64,000 bases of DNA from Mermis nigrescens (GCA_036768485.1 JAVLUZ010000143.1:4888346-4952345); one strand, 5' to 3'. Counted from the stretch's first letter, positions 12,150-25,500 are shown. A program made the numbers and translations. Notes: generated by a model from the sequence alone, not told the origin.

Positions 12150-13030
12150 TAAATGACGGTTAGGCTTAGGCTTTGGGCTGCTTAGGTCGAGGTCACTCCC
12201 GCTTAGATCGAGGTGATAGATGCTTAGGTCAATGTATAGATGCTCAGGTTGATATATAGATGCTTAGGTCGACCTAAATTGGGTACGTTATTCTGCATTC
12301 CACTGTTTGAATCTTCAAATGATTGGAACTTTGAGATAATCCAAAAATGCTGTTTACATCGTAGTTGAGTAGAACTCTTTGGCTAAAGTTAAGAATATGG
12401 TACTTTAAGAAAAGGAGCAAAACGAATACGGAATGCCAAAATTTTTGTGCCAAACTGGTAGAACATGATAAATTGAAGCGCGGAAAAAAAATTTGGTGAA
12501 AATCTGAGCCATACTTGCAAAGTTGCAGGCAACTGTCGATTTGAGTGTTGGGTGGGACGATTAAACGACTCGATCCAAGGACTTACACATTTGTCAGAAA
12601 TGAATAATATGGGCTGAAATTATGGAAGGAAGCATAGCAATGAAAGAGAAAAAAGAAAAAAGGCGCGGAAAGCTGTTTGAAATTTTAAAATAACTTTAAA
12701 AAATTTTCATTTTTTTGCATGTTTTTTCAGTTTTACTTGATAAGATATAGGAAAATCTAAGTTTTTGCTTCTAATATGCTTAGGCTTAGGCTTGTATATC
12801 CGAAAAGGTGTTTTAAGCTGCTTAGATCGAGGTCGCTCCCGCTCAGGTCAATGTATAGATGCTTAGGTCGATGTATAGATGCTTAGGTCGATGTATAGAT
12901 GCTTAGGTAGATGTATAAATGCTTAGGTCGATGTATAGATGCTTATATCGACGTAAATTGGGTATCTACATGTGATTCTGCATTCAGCTGTTTGAATCTT
13001 CAAATACTTAGGTCGAGTAGATGCTTGCGT
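12150..13030 (+). repeat. Minisatellite, unit GCTTAGGTCGATGTATAGAT
   Basis: A 20-bp unit repeated about three times at 12180-12275 and six or more times at 12840-12950. The blocks lie inside a larger direct duplication (about 12060-12320 and 12680-13010) that also shares TTTTTTCAGT..TTTTACTTGATAAG and TCTGCATTC..CTGTTTGAATC. A few related units occur at 49440-49490. Confidence 0.85.
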
Positions 13031-13529
13031 AGGTCGAGAAGAGGCTAATTAACGAAACCCATAGCTTTTGTAATATTGATTATAGACGGATGAATATTTT
13101 TTCCGCGCTTTCTTTCAATGTGTTCTAAGTACTGAGCGAAAAAATCCGCTCTTCTGAAGCTTATTTCATAGTATCCTGAAAGTACCATATTCTTAACTTA
13201 CTCGAAATCATAACTGGAAAAGCTTTGTGCAAACATCAAACGAAAGAATGGACAAGATAGATTTATTCGATCATACAAAACACGCGTGCTATTCTTGAAA
13301 TACACAAGAACATTTTACGATACAAATACATTAGTATAATGACGAATATCATACCCAATGCATAACTGACACTCGCGTGCATATTGCAACTTACGTGTTT
13401 AATTGATGCGAATAACGAATAAAGTGCTGAACTAAAGTAGTTTAATGTAAATGCAAGACACGCGGATACGTACAGGCAATCAATCAGAACTGCGCTTACA
13501 TACGGCCCTTGAAAAAATGCATACAAATC

Positions 13530-13700
13530 AAGAGTGTTTCAATCTCATCATAAAATGCTTTCGAGTTAGCTGAGCTTGTATAACATGCATCAGGCAAATA
13601 GTTCCAGACAGAAATCACATTCGATTGCAAAATTCATATTTTCTAATATTTTTGATTTGATTCGGTTTACAACAACAGTATCAACAATTTATTCACTAAG
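13530..13700 (-). pseudogene. LINE 3' end fragment
   Basis: The minus strand reads VISVWNYLPDACYTSSANSK followed by AFYDEIETLL. This is the WN.LP...........F...L pattern at the C-terminus of many LINE reverse transcriptases. Nothing upstream of this tail survives. Confidence 0.6.
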
Positions 13701-13809
13701 TCAACAGAAAATATTGACATCCGTGGATAGGACGAACGAACGAAAATGACAATACATGAAAGACAATACTGAAATTTAGTATGACAGAATAGGGTAATAC
13801 GTAATAGGC

Positions 13810-13960
13810 AATAGAAAAAACTGCTCTTACTTACACCCCTTTAAGAAATTAGATAAGGTTTAATCTCTTAAGCTTACTCCGAAAATCGTGTCTAACTGGA
13901 GCACTTATAATCTGTTCAGGTAGAGAGTTCCGATGGAATTATTCATTACAAAATCAAATT
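13810..13960 (-). pseudogene. Second LINE 3' end fragment
   Basis: The minus strand reads LPEQIISAPVRHDFRSKLKR then LNLI and a stop. It matches the LINE C-terminal form seen at 61030-61094 (LPEAVVRSPSVASLREKLKK), so it is another 5'-truncated LINE copy. Confidence 0.6.
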
Positions 13961-14409
13961 TTCTGCAATTTTTATTTATGATTGCTTGCTTTACGCGCAG
14001 TATGACTTAATTTTTTGTAATCTGCGACCGTTAAAATCGCAGAAAAATATGTTTTTAGCAAAAATTGGAAACTTCTGAAAAACTGCAAAAATTCCTGTAA
14101 AGTGGCTCAAAATGGTGAATGTCCAAAGATTGGTGTTTGAAGTACCGCAACTGTGAAATTTGTATGGATTTGGTTTATTTCTTTTTTCCGCGTCTTTCAG
14201 TGACATAAAGTATCGTTTTTGCGCAATTGTATGACAATTCTAACGAAATGGCGCAAAATCGGTTCACACCATATTCTTCAAAAACTCCAAAAATTTCGCG
14301 CTCTACTAGAAATATCACGATCAGTATAAGTTATTTCTCTTGAAATTTGAATTTCCTTCCTTCAGTAAAGCATTTTAGCCAATTCTGAAGTCGCTTTTGA
14401 CAATAAAAA

Positions 14410-14690
14410 CTATAATCTATCAAATGGCGCGAAGCGCCAGAAAATTCTGAAATTTTAGCTCTCTAAAACGCATTTTTGCATTACAAAAACTATCCAAATC
14501 CGTACAGAAGATAAGGATTTTCAATCGTAGCGTAGTTCTAGACCAGATTGTCGATAAAAATGCTGCAATTGGCGTGGCGCGGCGCGGCTTAAAGCTTAAT
14601 AACAAGTAAGATTTAAATCGATTCGGCGCGAAGCGCCAAAAATTTTTCAACTTTTACCTCTCTAAGACGCATTTTTGCATTTTGAGGCCG
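14410..14690 (+). repeat. Copies of the ~190-bp hairpin unit
   Basis: One and a half units beginning GGCGCGAAGCGCC and holding AAAACGCATTTTTGCATTAC and GATAAGGATTTTCAATCGTA. The same unit is tandemly repeated at 51300-52090 and 53660-54480. Confidence 0.85.
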
Positions 14691-14822
14691 GACAAAAGCG
14701 GACCAACAGCTTAAAAACCGGACGTCGAAAACCGGACATGACTGTCGACCGGACAAAACCGGACATCAAGCCTGAAAAGCGGACATAAATGTCCGGCTTC
14801 CGGCCAAGTTGGCCCGGGAGAC

Positions 14823-15980
14823 TCTGATCGAGGGAGGAATGAAAACAGCATACAGTAAATTACATTTGAGAAGCGCCTAGTATATTAAAGTAAATTATAG
14901 TACTTTTTATTCTTTCTATTATTTCACATTATTCAGTTTGCGTAAATTGACACTTCACAGTAAATATCATCCGGTCAGTAAACACTTGCTTTCAGCTGCG
15001 TTAGCTTTAAAGTTACGAGCGACACACTTTGACTATAACTGTGAAACTTCTGCAGGCTACAAAAATGCATTAGCACAGCTACAGTAACGCTATTACCAAG
15101 AGAAATGGTAGCACATCGCCCTTCCATAAGCTTTTTCATTTTCGCTTGTCATGTGATAGAATATAAAGTCTTATCATTATGTTAATCAATTGACTGTAAG
15201 AAAGGCTTCTACTGTTTCGCTCTTGCGGAGCAGTCAGAGTCGATAGGTACGTTCTACAGGCTGACGCTGCGCAACCGAAGCTATAAAATATTCCGTTACA
15301 TTAACAAGAATTTTCAAGTGAGCAGCAAAATGAGCCATTTGGAATGCAAATTTGTAGTATGTATTTTGCATGAAGTTGGACAACATACCGATACGTAGCT
15401 TTTATTGAAAATCAGCACTTGGCTGCTAAATACAATTCAGTAATAATTTTTAAACTGACTAATATCCTCCTCGCTTGTTTACTAACGAAAGTAGAGGGCT
15501 TGATGGGAAGTTTCAAATTAGTTGCCAGTGCAATAGCAAGATGTTCTGAATATCTACGGCACAAATACCCGATTCTTCATTTTTACTTCTTGCGCACATA
15601 TCAACTTCTTTCTAGAAAAAAATAGCCATTTTCAAAAGTAATTCTAGTGAGCAAATAAATTTAAAAGCATTTTTTAAATTATCTTAACCTGGCCAAAAGT
15701 AGGTGCTAAATTGCAATTATTATTTCCGTTCAAGAATGAATCATTTCATCACTTCATTAAATTTCTCGCGTATAAATGCATAAATCTGTAAAGTTCACAA
15801 AATGAAAATGTAAAAAAAATAGCGCAATAAAATAAAATCGTGCGAATGAATAAATCATTTGAACAATGAACGAAACGACTAAAACGTGGAAAAAAGCTGC
15901 GCAACACGAATCGATTTACAAAAGAAACTTGAAGTTGAGTGAAGCATGATATGATGTAACGTGATAAATAAGCATTAAAT
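14823..15980. other. 3' flank of KIF3B
   Basis: AT-rich. No further gene or clear repeat was recognised apart from a possible AATAAA on the minus strand near 15402. Confidence 0.4.
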
Positions 15981-16131
15981 TCATTTGCTGACAAGGCCAC
16001 GAGCTTTTGGATACACTTCAGCCTTTGAACTTGAACTACTAGCAGATTGAGCCGTTGGAATGTTCGATTTTCCTGACCGACTCATTGGTCTTACGGCGCT
16101 CTTTGGTCTTTGCTGCTTTACTTTGAACGAG
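15981..16131 (-). CDS. KIF3B: KIF3B exon 17 (C-terminus and stop)
   Basis: This encodes [16 protein letters not shown], a serine-rich stretch and the terminal [11 protein letters not shown], followed by TGA at 15983-15981. The basic tail and YP..RGLV.K ending are diagnostic of KIF3B. A possible polyadenylation signal (AATAAA on the minus strand) sits near 15402, but this was not confirmed. Confidence 0.95.
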
Positions 16132-19100
16132 CTAAAATACACAAATATGTAAACGAAATGCATAAAAGACACAAAAACCGAGTAGCGCATCAGAAAATGG
16201 TCATTAGAGCGTCAAAGAGTCAACAACATCAACAAATACCGCGCGAAGTGCGCGAAAAATTCTGATATTTTTTACCATTTTCAAGTTACAATTTTCAGCC
16301 ATTTCACGAATAAATAAAGAGCGAAATGCAAAATAAAATTTAAAAAGTAAACCACGAAGTCATATTCCCGGAAAAATAAGGAATTCGAGGAAGCACCTGA
16401 GGATCACCGAAAAATTATCTCTGTCGCTCTACCACCCACGGCTGTTCATTTTACCCTAATCGGCGTATCTGCCATAAAATATTTATACCACGCGTCAATG
16501 ACGACTTCCTCAGACATGACGTCCTTTAAAGCTTTATTAATAGCTGCCAGCAGACCAGGAGACATGTTAGGAGGCGAATAATTTAATAGGGTGCGCGGAG
16601 TCGTATCCAGCGAACACAGCACAACATTTTCGCCCTACAATGCACATTATTCTGTAGTGTGTACAAAATTCGATACAAGCAGCGTAAATGTAAGAGGAGG
16701 ATAAGGGGATTCCCACCATATGTATTCTTGAGGGGGGCTGATAAGTGTTCGGATCGGACCCCTCGCATAATGGCTGTTGACTGATCCCTCGAAAAATGGT
16801 TTCTGACTCTCCCAGAATTGTCGATTTTCCAAAAAAAATCGTAGACAGTTTTCAAGTTTCTTCAGCAATATTTTGGTTCGTAAGTGTCAAATTTTAAGCG
16901 TCATGCACTAATTTTTTACTAGATTTTGTTCAATTTACTCAGTCTTTCAAATTTTTTTCAAATTCTTTACGTTTTTAGTTCTTGAAAAGAACGAGCTGTC
17001 TTAAGAGTCGAAAATAGTGTTTTTGAGATATGTATAACCATTGAATTTTCTGACAGGGAGGGCGGAACCCCTAATTTTCCATAGTGTCAAAAATAGTCCA
17101 AAAAACCGACCAGAAAAGCTTAGAATTTTCCGAAAGTTTTCTATAAAAAGCGTGCAAAACTAGCTCAGAAATCGGCGCAAGATGCCAAAAAACACTCGAG
17201 AAATCATTGCAAGAACTAGAAATCCTTGTCCTGTTCATTAACTACTCTTTTGACGTAAAAATAAAGTTTTTAGTAAAGTATTCTACAAGTATTTTTCTAT
17301 ATTTATTTATTTTTCTTGAATATCTTTTTATTCTATAAATATTCAATATTCTATAAGTCTTATACAGGGTGTTTCAAAAAAACGAGAACCCATATCAGAC
17401 CTTGTAACTTCGAAACGACTCACTCAATTTGAATGCAATTTGCTTCAATGAATAAATAAAAGCCTTTATAAAGACGTTGCAAAGTTTCGTATTCGCAGCT
17501 TTATTTGTTCTTGTACAACGCGCATTTGGGTAAAAGTCGTTTTTTCATTAAATTCAATGTGTCGTAAGAAATGAATCCCGTGTTTGCGACGTTGTAGCTT
17601 TAGATCGAGTGAACACTTTAGAAGAATACGGTCTGCTCAAATCAAAAGCTCATTTATCTAGCTAATTGCCTCTAAATTTTCATATTATTTTGCTTGTTGG
17701 TTCAAGAGCTATTGAGATTTTGCCTAAGGTCACTCCCTCGGCCATTCAGCCAGCAATGACAAAATAACCAGCGAGTTGCTTGCGCTTGTGAATGACCTAA
17801 GGAATGACCTTTGGCGAAAGCTCAATAACTCTCGAACCAAGTAGCGAAATAGTACGAAAATTTACGGGCTAACAGCTAGACAAACAGGCTTTTGAATAAA
17901 GCAGACCGTATTCTAAAATATTTAGTCCATTAAAAGCTACAACGTTGCAAACACGTGATTTATTTCTAAACACGCATTGTATTTAATGAAAAAAACGACT
18001 TTTACACAATTGCGCGTTGTACAAGAACAGAGCAAGCTACGGATACGAAACTTTGCAAGTTTCTTACGAAGGTTTTTGTCTATCGTTTAAAGCAATTTAC
18101 ATTGAAATTGAGCGAGCCGTTGGAAAGCTACGAGGTCGGATATGGGTTTCGTTTTTTCGAAGACTACGGCGCGAGCTTGCCGGAAAAAATTTTAAAAATC
18201 GTGATTAAAAATGGCCAAATTTATCAAAAAAATATACATTATTCTGTATTGCACCCAATTATTTTTTTGACGGAAAGGGGAGGGGGTGGTCGCCCCACCC
18301 CCTCAAAATCCGCGCTTGATCACCACCCAAGTTCGACTGTCCGACCTCAAATACGTATATATCTCATCCAAAAGTTAGGATTATTTACCAACCCGACTTG
18401 TAGTCGAAAATATGGGCCATTTTTTCCCCAAACTTTGAGCTGCTACTTGCACGGACATTGCTGTGAAAATGAAAAAATGAATAGACATTCTCATTGTCAA
18501 CATAATTAGCTGAGTAAAAATTAACGCAATGTTATTCTTTATTTTTTTCAGTCTCTACAGACACACTACTTTTGATTACTTATGCGACTACAACACCCGC
18601 ACTTTTGTATTTTGCAATTTTCTTATGGAGAAATAAAAACATAAACTGTAGAGTGGACCAAGCGAAGTTATGTATAAATAAGAAAATGCACCACCTCAGT
18701 TTGTGAAATTTGCAAATAAGTTTCCCATTTACGAAAAAATTCAATCCGCATGTGCTAAACAGACTTATGTTATGTAAATACCTCCAATCCAAGAATATAT
18801 GGAGCTTTTAGTAAGACATTGACTTATTCAACACCTTTTTCAATGAAAATTGCTCTCTGTGACAATTTAACGTACTATTTATCTATACCTTCCTCGAAAA
18901 AAATTTGGATTTTTCGTCGGTTTCGAGTGCCATAGTAGAACTGGGGTCTCTTGGCTCCTGTAACTGAAACCGGGCGATTTTGCGATTGGTCGCAATCTGT
19001 TACAGAAAAAATCTACAACTATTTGAAATAAACCAACAAAGATGATAAGAAAAATAAATTCGGAGATATATACGCAATCTCCGGAACGTGCAAAGCACGA

Positions 19101-22100
19101 ACACGCGTATCTGCCTCATAAACGCATACGTATATGGGCCGCCTTCCCCCTCAGCCCAAAAATAATTTGGAATGGTAAGATAATGCATGGTAAATATTGT
19201 AAATCTGTACCTTTTCATCGAAGAATCTAAAAATCTCCTGACATCATTACTTTCTATAAAGTTTATCTCAATCGCGGCCCAAAAATGTCATTTTTCACAG
19301 CCTATTAAGAGGAAATAAAATTTTTCTCTCTCGAAAAGTTTGGATTTTATGAGCTCAATGGAATGGGGATGTTTGGAAATGTCAGAAAATGCTTTTTATT
19401 TCGGTTACCACCGAACATATCGCGAAATACAGGGTCACCAATTTTTGGACTATTCCCTCCTTAAATAATCTTGCGTACGCCCCTGCATCAGGGCCGCATT
19501 AAGGGGGGCGGCCGAGGCAGCGGCCGTCCTCATTGGTCGGAAAAAAATTGAAAGGAAAGATAACGCACGGAAAGATGGGAAAATCACGTGTCTTTGTCAC
19601 AAAATCTTGAAATTTTCGGCGCTTTTGCGCTGGATGTGAAATATTTTCCACAATTTTGGCCCAAGCGCGACCAAAAAATTGACACTTTTTATAACCTTTT
19701 AAGTTGGAAATTTTTTTAAAGTTAGAATTCTATTATTTTAATGGATAGAGCATGTCGAGAAACGTCGAAAAATATGATTCTTGCGAGCTATTCCGACGAA
19801 TTTTCCGACATACAGACCAATTTATGTATGTTGAGTCCACCCGCCCCCCTCTTAGCAGGATCCTGGATACGGACCTACCCTGCATGCATACGTAATTAGA
19901 GGGCCGTACAAGGCCAGCGGTCATCCGCTTCCCATGTATCACCAAATTTTCTAATAAACCAATCAAGCCGTGCTTAATTAATGTGACAAATAAAGCATTC
20001 TTCATGTTTTAAAGCAAATGTAAAATGGGAATTTCAGAGCATTTCAAATTCAAAAAGTTATCTGATGCGAAAAATTACAAATATACGATCAATAGTTGTA
20101 AAAGTAGTTTACACTACGAGTTTTCTAGCAGAATTCTATAGATCCATTTACCACCGCAAAACCGGCACTTGAATGAAAGCATGCTCTTTTCGGTGAAATA
20201 TAAACTGTTGATAAGAATTCTGGAGTTGTTTCAACATATTCATTCCCACATATTTATTTCCTTAATACTTTATTGAAAATTAATATTTTTTGCCATTTTG
20301 TCATTCGAAAAAGCTCTAAAAACGAACAAAAACTATTTTGTGACTACGATAACAGATTATGTATGAATATAGAATAATTAGAACACCGGTAATAAGTGCC
20401 AGCGACTTACAAGTGATTAGAAGCTAATGGCTTCAAAGTCCAAGAATCTTCGTTTTCGTCGAAATAAGCTCTCTCCAAAAGCCTATTCTTAACGTCCACG
20501 GGGATGAAATTTTCGACAATCAACGTTCTAAAGACATTTCGAATTAAAATAGGATAAAATAAGCGAATATGAGTGCATACAGATATTGTATAAATAGAGG
20601 CCGCATTTAAATTCAGTCATTGAAAGCTCTTAGAACTATTTTAGCTATTTTGACGAACTTACGGCAGAATCGATTAATTGCTAACATAAGCAGAGGTATA
20701 TACAGAGTGGGCCATAAAAAACGAATCGCCTATTGAACCTTGTACCTTCTTAACGACGGAAGCAAATGGATTGCGGTTTGCTTTGATAAAAAGCCCATCA
20801 TCTTTGCATTCAGAAATTAAAGTGATGGTTATGATTACTGTGTTGTCCGGAAGGTAAACGCAATTGAGGAAAAGTCGTTTTTTCGAGTTTTGAAGGCACC
20901 CGTCAGAAACATTTATTGCATTTGTAGCCAGTGATCGGACCGAGGCCTCGGCCTCGGTCTCGGCAAGCCTCGGCGTTTTTTGGAGCCTCGGCCTCGGCGC
21001 CGAGGGCGAAGCTGAAAAGTGCCGAGGCGCCGAGGGTTAAAATCAAATTTGAATAAGTTTAATATATCCGTTAAATATTAACTATTTAGAATGCATCTGC
21101 AGTACACAGGCTGTTTCTTACCTATTGGCTTTTCTTATGGTTTTAGGCGCGTACCCAGTTACACCAAGTTACATACAGCAAAGTGCCAATTGATATTCAT
21201 ATGATGACTAACTTTTATTTCTCATGCTCGCTACATGGATCGGAAAGTACAGTGCAGAGAAAATAATCGTAATATTAAACACTTTATCTAACTAAAATAA
21301 ATGTTTATATGTTTATTGTTGTTAGCCAGAATTCTGATTTTAATCTGATGAAGCAGATAATTCATCATCAAAATCCAGATCATCTGAATCAGAGTTAGCC
21401 TCATCCATTTCGCCTTGTTGTGCTATCGCATCATCGTCGTCGTCATCGTTTATCAGATTCTTTAAAGTCACACTATTATAACCAACTGCTTTGAGATTAT
21501 GCTTTACAAAAAGGAGTTTTTGAACATTTGTCTGTCATTCATTCACCACAGCTTTTCTATTCTTCCACCGCATTGTCATGAATTATTTTTTATTTTAGAG
21601 GTTTTGTGTATCAGTATCACTGATTAAGTATCCTACCGACCTTCCTGCATAGCATATAGTTCCTATTTTAACCCTAACGTAGAGCTCAGGCTCGTATACA
21701 GGGGGATTGGGGGAAAGTGCCCCTTTCGAAATAAAATGTGAGAATAATCGCGAAAGACTTTTCGCGCTTCGCGTTGAATTTCACAATGATAATTTGTACA
21801 ACCAAAAGCGTCTTTTTGCTACATGGATCGGAAAGTACAGTCGCTACATGCAGAGGCGGATTTAAGGGGGCGGCCGCTCCCCATTGGCCAAAATATTTGG
21901 CGAGATAAAGAATGGATATGCAATTTGCAATGATTTTTGGTCGTCAGTGACCATAATTTCTCAAATTTTTCCGGCGCTGCGCGCCGGATGATACCTATTA
22001 ATGACATTTATTTACTTTCTTGGCGACCTGGGCCCGGTTTCACCATAAGTTTACGACTCCTAAGAGTCCTACGACTTCCGTTTTACGGGAAAATCGGGTT

Positions 22101-22504
22101 TCACCATCTTTTTACGAGTTATGAATTACGACTACGAGTTATGAGTAACGAGCAACGGGTTAAGAGTTCGTATTACGAGGGTTTCACCAGGGTTTCCGTA
22201 GGACTCATAAAAACTCATTTTTTACGAGTACTTTTTGGACCTTTTTACGAGTACTCGTAATAAAATGTATATCTTTTCTGTTGCGTATGACATTCTTCGT
22301 TAGTCATTGTCTCTGTTTTAAACAGCATAATTATGTAATTAATTGCAGATTTTATGCCGCTCGATAGAAAAACATAGAAAGTGTTAAGAAATGTTTGGGA
22401 TTTAGTCAACAAGAATTAATAAGCTTCTCAGAAAATTTATAACTTTAAATAAAAACGAAAATAATAATATTAGTAATAATAATAATGACGATAATAACAA
22501 CAAC

Positions 22505-22543
<39 letters not shown>

Positions 22544-25500
22544 AATAATAAGAATATTACTAATACTAATAATAATAATAATAATTATTATTATTATAAT
22601 ACTAATACTAATAATAATCAATAATAATAATAATAATAATAATAATTATTATTATTATTATTATTACTATTATAATTTATAAACGAAATCAATTAAATCA
22701 GATTCAGAGACGTTACGAAGCTAAAAGTATATCACAGCGTATTATTTCAATTTTCAAATTTAACAAATCATTCTTAGTTGTCATTAATACGTACATAAAA
22801 TATGCAGTCGGCTCTTTTCCGAAGGAAGTGCGATGAAATTCTAATTTTCAGAAATCTAATCAAAAATGTCTGATTTCCGCAATTCATGCAAAATGTCTAA
22901 GTGATTGTAATATTTTTCATAAAAAAGCTGCGAACATTACTAACAAGGGCTAAAGAAATAAAATTTCGAATTACTACTCAAGAATGCAGCTTAAGAATCG
23001 AATTTTATGGGATTTCTCTAAAACATTTTTTGAAAAATATATTATTTTTTTAATGCTAATCTTCTTACCCTTTACATGTGCTGCCAGTATATGTATTATT
23101 TAGGTGTGTGCACGAAAGTGAAACAAATTGAGAAAAAACAAACCAGAAAACTATTAAACGCACTAGTCTGCCACTTCTTTACGAGTCCTACGGACCTCTT
23201 TTTGATCCGTGATAATATTACAAAATTTACGAATCTTTTCACTCGTAACATTCGATCGTAATATCTGGTGAAACCGCCCAGCCGTTATTCGTGAAAAAAC
23301 ACTCGTAAAAGTACTCGTAGAACTCGTAACTCGTAGCCCGTGGCTCGTAAATCTCAGTTTTTGGTGAAACGGAAATTTGTAGCACTCGTAGCCCGTACTC
23401 ATGAAACCGTCACCCGTAACTCCTAACTCGTAGCTTTGTGGTGAAACCGGGCCCTGGAAGCCCTTTTCTGTTCATGTAGGTTTCAAAACAATTTTAACAG
23501 CAGAAACAGCTATTTTTGCATAGTTTTCTTCTATTTTCAATAAAAAATTTCAATGTTTTGCATCAAATGCTATAAATACAGGAAATCAAGCAGTAAATCA
23601 TGCTTCTAGACGTCTATCCGCCTTAATTTTGCAAATTTCTCGGCGCTTCGCGCCAGATTTTTGTTAAAGTCTTAGAAATTTAATGATTTTTTTGCACAAA
23701 ATTGTCGAAAATTCTAAAATTTTAAGAAAAATATGACTTCAAAAGTGATTTTATGTAAAAGTATACAATGTAAAACACCGAAAAATGCTATTTCGCGCGT
23801 TGAGGGCAAAATTTTGGACCTGTTTTTGACTTTTTTGGAAAAGTTTGTATACCGCCCCCTCCCGCTACTGGATGGATCAGAAAGTACAGTAATTCTCGCA
23901 TTCGTCTGCTACCATAAAACGTTCAAAGACTCTTTTTTGTAAAGCACAATCTCAAAGCAGTTGGTTATAATAGTGTGACTTTAAAGAATCTGATAAAGGC
24001 TGACGACGACGATAACGCGATAGCACAACAAGGCGAAATAGATGAGGCTAACTTTGATTCAGATGATCTAGATTTCGATGATGAATTATCTGCTTCATCA
24101 GATTGAAATAAAAATTCTGGCCAACACCAATAAACATTTGTTTTAGTTCGATAAAGTGTTAAATATTACGATTATTCTCTAGCTCATGTACATACAAAAT
24201 ATTCTAAGAGTACTATTTATGGGTATAGGTATATAAGCTTGACCCTCGGCATTACCCTCGGCCTCGGCCTCGGCCGAGGCAAGGATTTTAAGTCGCCTCG
24301 GCCTCGGCCGAGGCCGAGGGTCCAAAAAGTACCCTCGGTCCGATCACTGTTTGTAGCCCTTAACTTTACAGCACTGTGAGGCAATCGAGCGAAACTTCTT
24401 ATTTTAAAGTCACTTTATTTAGCTATCACAGAACTGATTTGCTTTACGGCATTGCGGGTTACTGTCAAATAATCAAGGTTTAATAAAAAGCTAAAGTGCT
24501 TTCAATTATCTTTTTCTGTTGAAGACTTATAATGTTGAAAATATACTTTATTTTATGCAGTAAATCTGCAAAGTCCTGGAATAGACGACTTTTATTAATT
24601 TAGTGTAAATCAATGAGAACTCTACTAGCATAACTGAAACTTTATTATGTTCTTACAATGATAAGAGGCTCTTAGAAATAGCAAACCACGTTTTATTTGG
24701 TCAAGTATTTGAGAAGTCATAAGAGCCAATATGCGATTCGTTTTTCATGACCACCCTGTATATACATATAAGTGAAGAACATAAAAACTAGCCATCCATT
24801 TCATCGTCAAAGTGAACCGACAGATTTTTTCAAGATAAGCCTACTATTTAGGCCACCGAAAATGAAATGAGATTTTATAATTAGACGTATTTTTCGCTAG
24901 ACTATTGAGAAAATTGAATACATAGAGACCATTTATGCACAGCTGGCCCGTCTGGGGATCAATCGAAGAGCCAAAAAAGTTTTTTGAGGGAACATGGCGT
25001 CAAAGATTGGAATAAGCACTACAAAAACGTAAAACTACCATAATTGAGAGTTTCTAATCTTTTACAGTTTTTCGGGTCTTTATTTAAAATAGCACAAACA
25101 CATGAGAACCTCTAAAAATAAATTCACATCCGAAGTTCAGAGAAGAAAGTGAAAAATTTTTCAATTTCTATAGATATGAGCCGAGAGTGCATACAGCGCA
25201 AGTTAAAGAGCTAGTATGCTCTCCAGCTGCAACAAATCAAGCGAGGTGTGAAAACAAAACAATGCGATACCAGACCAAGTGTAAAACTAGCAAAAATATT
25301 TTTATATTAAAATATTGAAGCTGCTGAAGAAGTTTTCTCGAATTAAGCAGCTACTCGTGTATATTGAAATATTGAAGCAGCTGAAGAAGTTTTCTCAAAT
25401 TAAGCAGTGCAAATTATCCTGCAAATTTTAAATACAGGTCGAGTGAAACACATGGGCATGTGCAAAGAGGTGAGTGTTGGTTGAATCTGAATTCCTCGAT

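Larger units (their letters stand above)
10781..14822 (-). mobile_element. Composite hAT element with CCGGACAAAACCGGAC subterminal repeats
   Basis: The left end is CAGTGTTGCCAACTCTG, with repeated ACCGGACAAAACCGGACA (10800-10880). The right end repeats the same motif inverted (14685-14800) and ends GGCCAAGTTGGCCCGGG. Inside are a deleted transposase remnant, a CACCG-ended element starting at 11428, a GCTTAGGTCGATGTATAGAT minisatellite and two LINE tails. The exact right end is uncertain. Confidence 0.7.
20929..24349. mobile_element. hAT element with CCTCGG-rich ends and 8-bp duplication
   Basis: The ends are CAGTGATCGGACCGAGG and its perfect inverse CCTCGGTCCGATCACTG. TTTGTAGC flanks both sides (20921-20928 and 24350-24357), a perfect 8-bp hAT duplication. 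GC-rich CCTCGGCC/GGCCGAGG arrays lie just inside each end. The interior has two inverted copies of a transposase tail and a further nested element. Confidence 0.9.
20703..24758. mobile_element. Outer TA-type DNA element holding a nested hAT element
   Basis: The left end CAGAGTGGGCCATAAAAAAC and the right end inverted GTTTTTCATGACCACCCTG are flanked by TA on both sides, as with Tc1/mariner-type insertions. Without the insert it is about 635 bp. No transposase is visible. It lies between KIF3B exons 14 and 13. Confidence 0.65.

Noticed and set aside
22485..22682. 65-codon ORF of isoleucine and asparagine runs
   Set aside because: Translation of the (AAT)n microsatellite.
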